From positions 62,001 through 126,000 of the forward strand of contig NZ_JACXYX010000009.1 in the NCBI RefSeq assembly GCF_014779655.1: a stretch of 64,000 nucleotides of DNA, in the 5' to 3' direction. Under the pieces are notes generated by a model, which worked only from the letters and a program-made list of their open reading frames with translations, had not been told where the DNA came from and ran no database searches. This document shows, in pieces, positions 63,181 to 64,000 of the stretch (positions are counted from its first letter, which is position 1; each line of letters begins with the position of its first letter). The stretch is from Nocardioides ganghwensis (GTDB lineage: Bacteria; Actinomycetota; Actinomycetes; Propionibacteriales; Nocardioidaceae). Position numbers and translations under genes: made by a program.

Positions 63181-63420
63181 GTGGCTGGAACCCGTGCCCT
63201 CACCACCGACACGCTCGGTGCGTGGCTGTTCAAGGCCACCGGCTCGGAACCCTCGACGCAGGCGCACCTGCGGGCCGGCTTCGCCGACGCGGAGTCGTGG
63301 TGCGTGCGACCGACCTACCGCACCGACCCGGTGGACGCCGGCAGCAACCCGTCGTACGTCACCCGCGACCAGCTGCGCGTGCTGGCGCTCCTCTGCCCGG
63401 AGCTGGCCGAGCAGGCGTGA
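63181..63420 (+). CDS. Small hypothetical protein
   Basis: 79-aa soluble protein, not recognised. ALTTDTLGAWLFKATG at the N-terminus and AESWCVRPTYRTDPVDAGSNPSYVTRDQL in the middle suggest a compact domain. Start uncertain: GTG 63181 (AGGGA abuts it) or ATG 63154. It lies between PLD and nirB, reading into nirB after a 76-nt gap. Confidence 0.5.
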   Translation: MAGTRALTTDTLGAWLFKATGSEPSTQAHLRAGFADAESWCVRPTYRTDPVDAGSNPSYVTRDQLRVLALLCPELAEQA

Positions 63421-63496
63421 GGTCGTGCCGGCCAGTTTTCACGCCCGAAACATTCCGGGAAGCCGCAGACAACATCCGCTTCCTACCGTCATCGGC

Positions 63497-64000
63497 ATGG
63501 CTACAGGCAAGCGTCAGCGGATCGTCGTCGTCGGGCACGGCATGGTGGGCCACCGGTTCGCCCAGGCCGCCGTCGAGCGCGGTCTCACCGAGACCCACGA
63601 CCTCCTGGTCTTCGGCGAGGAGCCGCGGGAGGCGTACGACCGGGTCGCCCTCACCAGCTGGTTCGGCCAGGGCTCCGACGCGCTGTCCCTGCTGCCCGGC
63701 GGTGCGTACGACGACCCGCGGGTGCGGCTGGTCCTCGACAGCGTGGTGACGGAGGTCGACCGGGTCGCGCAGACCGTCACCGTCGTCTCCCCGCCGTCGG
63801 CGGTGCCCGACCTGCTGTCGAACCCGGGTGCCGTCACCGTGCACGAGTACGACGTCCTGGTGCTGGCCACCGGCGCGGCGCCGTTCGTCCCGCCGGTCGA
63901 GGGCCGTGGCAAGGACGGCTGCTTCGTCTACCGCACGATCGAGGACCTCGAGGCCATCAAGGCCGCCAGCGAGAGCGCGACCAGCGGTGTCGTCATCGGC
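63497..64000 (+). CDS. nirB: Nitrite reductase large subunit, 5' end
   Basis: First 168 codons of an FAD/NAD-binding protein matching NirB: RIVVVGHGMVGHRFAQAAVE, YDRVALTSWFGQ (the NirB YNRxxLS region), YDVLVLATGAAPFVPPVEG and TIEDLEAIK. The frame is still open at the window end, so the Fe-S and sirohaem parts lie outside. Assimilatory nitrite reduction to ammonium, completing the pathway started by narK-nasA at 34.5-39.4 kb. ATG at 63497. Confidence 0.9.
   Translation, partial: MATGKRQRIVVVGHGMVGHRFAQAAVERGLTETHDLLVFGEEPREAYDRVALTSWFGQGSDALSLLPGGAYDDPRVRLVLDSVVTEVDRVAQTVTVVSPPSAVPDLLSNPGAVTVHEYDVLVLATGAAPFVPPVEGRGKDGCFVYRTIEDLEAIKAASESATSGVVIG

Noticed and set aside
63420..63496. GlnR box upstream of nirB
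   Set aside because: TTCAC and GAAAC half-sites are present but 4 nt apart instead of 6, so the match is not convincing.

Overview
This is a very GC-rich, densely coding window of about 60 protein genes with no rRNA, tRNA, insertion sequence, phage or CRISPR array that I can see. Frequent GTG and TTG starts, 1-8 nt overlaps between operon genes, two SigE-family ECF sigma genes, an EF-G2 paralogue and a Crp-nth-TlpA-NUDIX-MarP gene order all point to an actinobacterium. The overall gene set looks like Nocardioides or a relative (Nocardioidaceae); that genus call is inference.

Layout. 1-8.9 kb: end of a CoA-transferase operon (scoAB), an old-yellow-enzyme reductase, an MFS exporter divergent from a luciferase-like flavin oxidoreductase, a small membrane protein, and a histidine kinase/response regulator pair. 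8.9-14.1 kb: an FtsX-type ABC exporter (permease plus ATPase) followed by a second NarL-type two-component pair. 14.1-29.7 kb: an island whose order matches the Mycobacterium tuberculosis crp/nth/marP/acs neighbourhood as I remember it: DUF4177, RidA, NUDIX, MBL hydrolase, then Crp, endonuclease III, TlpA lipoprotein, CoA pyrophosphatase, MarP protease, holin-like protein, NhaA, MTA phosphorylase and acetyl-CoA synthetase. Two tandem ECF sigma/membrane beta-propeller modules sit inside this island. 29.9-32.5 kb: acetate permease with its DUF485 partner (behind a CRP-type palindrome) and a cold-shock gene.

32.7-43.7 kb: a secreted PQQ-type beta-propeller protein, nitrate uptake and reduction (narK, nasA-like catalytic subunit, FAD/BFD electron-transfer subunit), then small enzymes and regulators including SoxR divergent from an SDR-queA pair. 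43.7-58.0 kb: EF-G2, a SerA-type dehydrogenase, NAD(P)HX dehydratase, a histidine phosphatase, two MEDS-domain stress-signalling proteins, a cNMP-domain kinase coupled to a response regulator fused to a thioredoxin-reductase fold, a degenerate 2H-phosphoesterase-like protein, an epimerase, and the TrkH/TrkA potassium system. 58-64 kb: MFS transporter, an ECF sigma factor with two C-terminal zinc ribbons, PAP2 phosphatase, DUF1304 protein under paired palindromes, phospholipase D, and the start of assimilatory nitrite reductase (nirB), cut by the window end.

How it fits together. Acetate metabolism (actP-acs) and nitrate assimilation (narK-nasA plus nirB) are the clearest metabolic units. Much of the rest is sensing of redox, envelope or ionic stress: SoxR, two NarL-type systems, three ECF sigma factors, MEDS/STAS/RsbW-like proteins, Crp, NhaA and Trk. 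Three promoters share a MerR-type geometry (19-nt spacer) placed so that transcripts would be leaderless. The most unusual items are the sigma/propeller duplication, the zinc-ribbon sigma factor, the cysteine-poor regulator/reductase fusion and the MerR-type promoter set.
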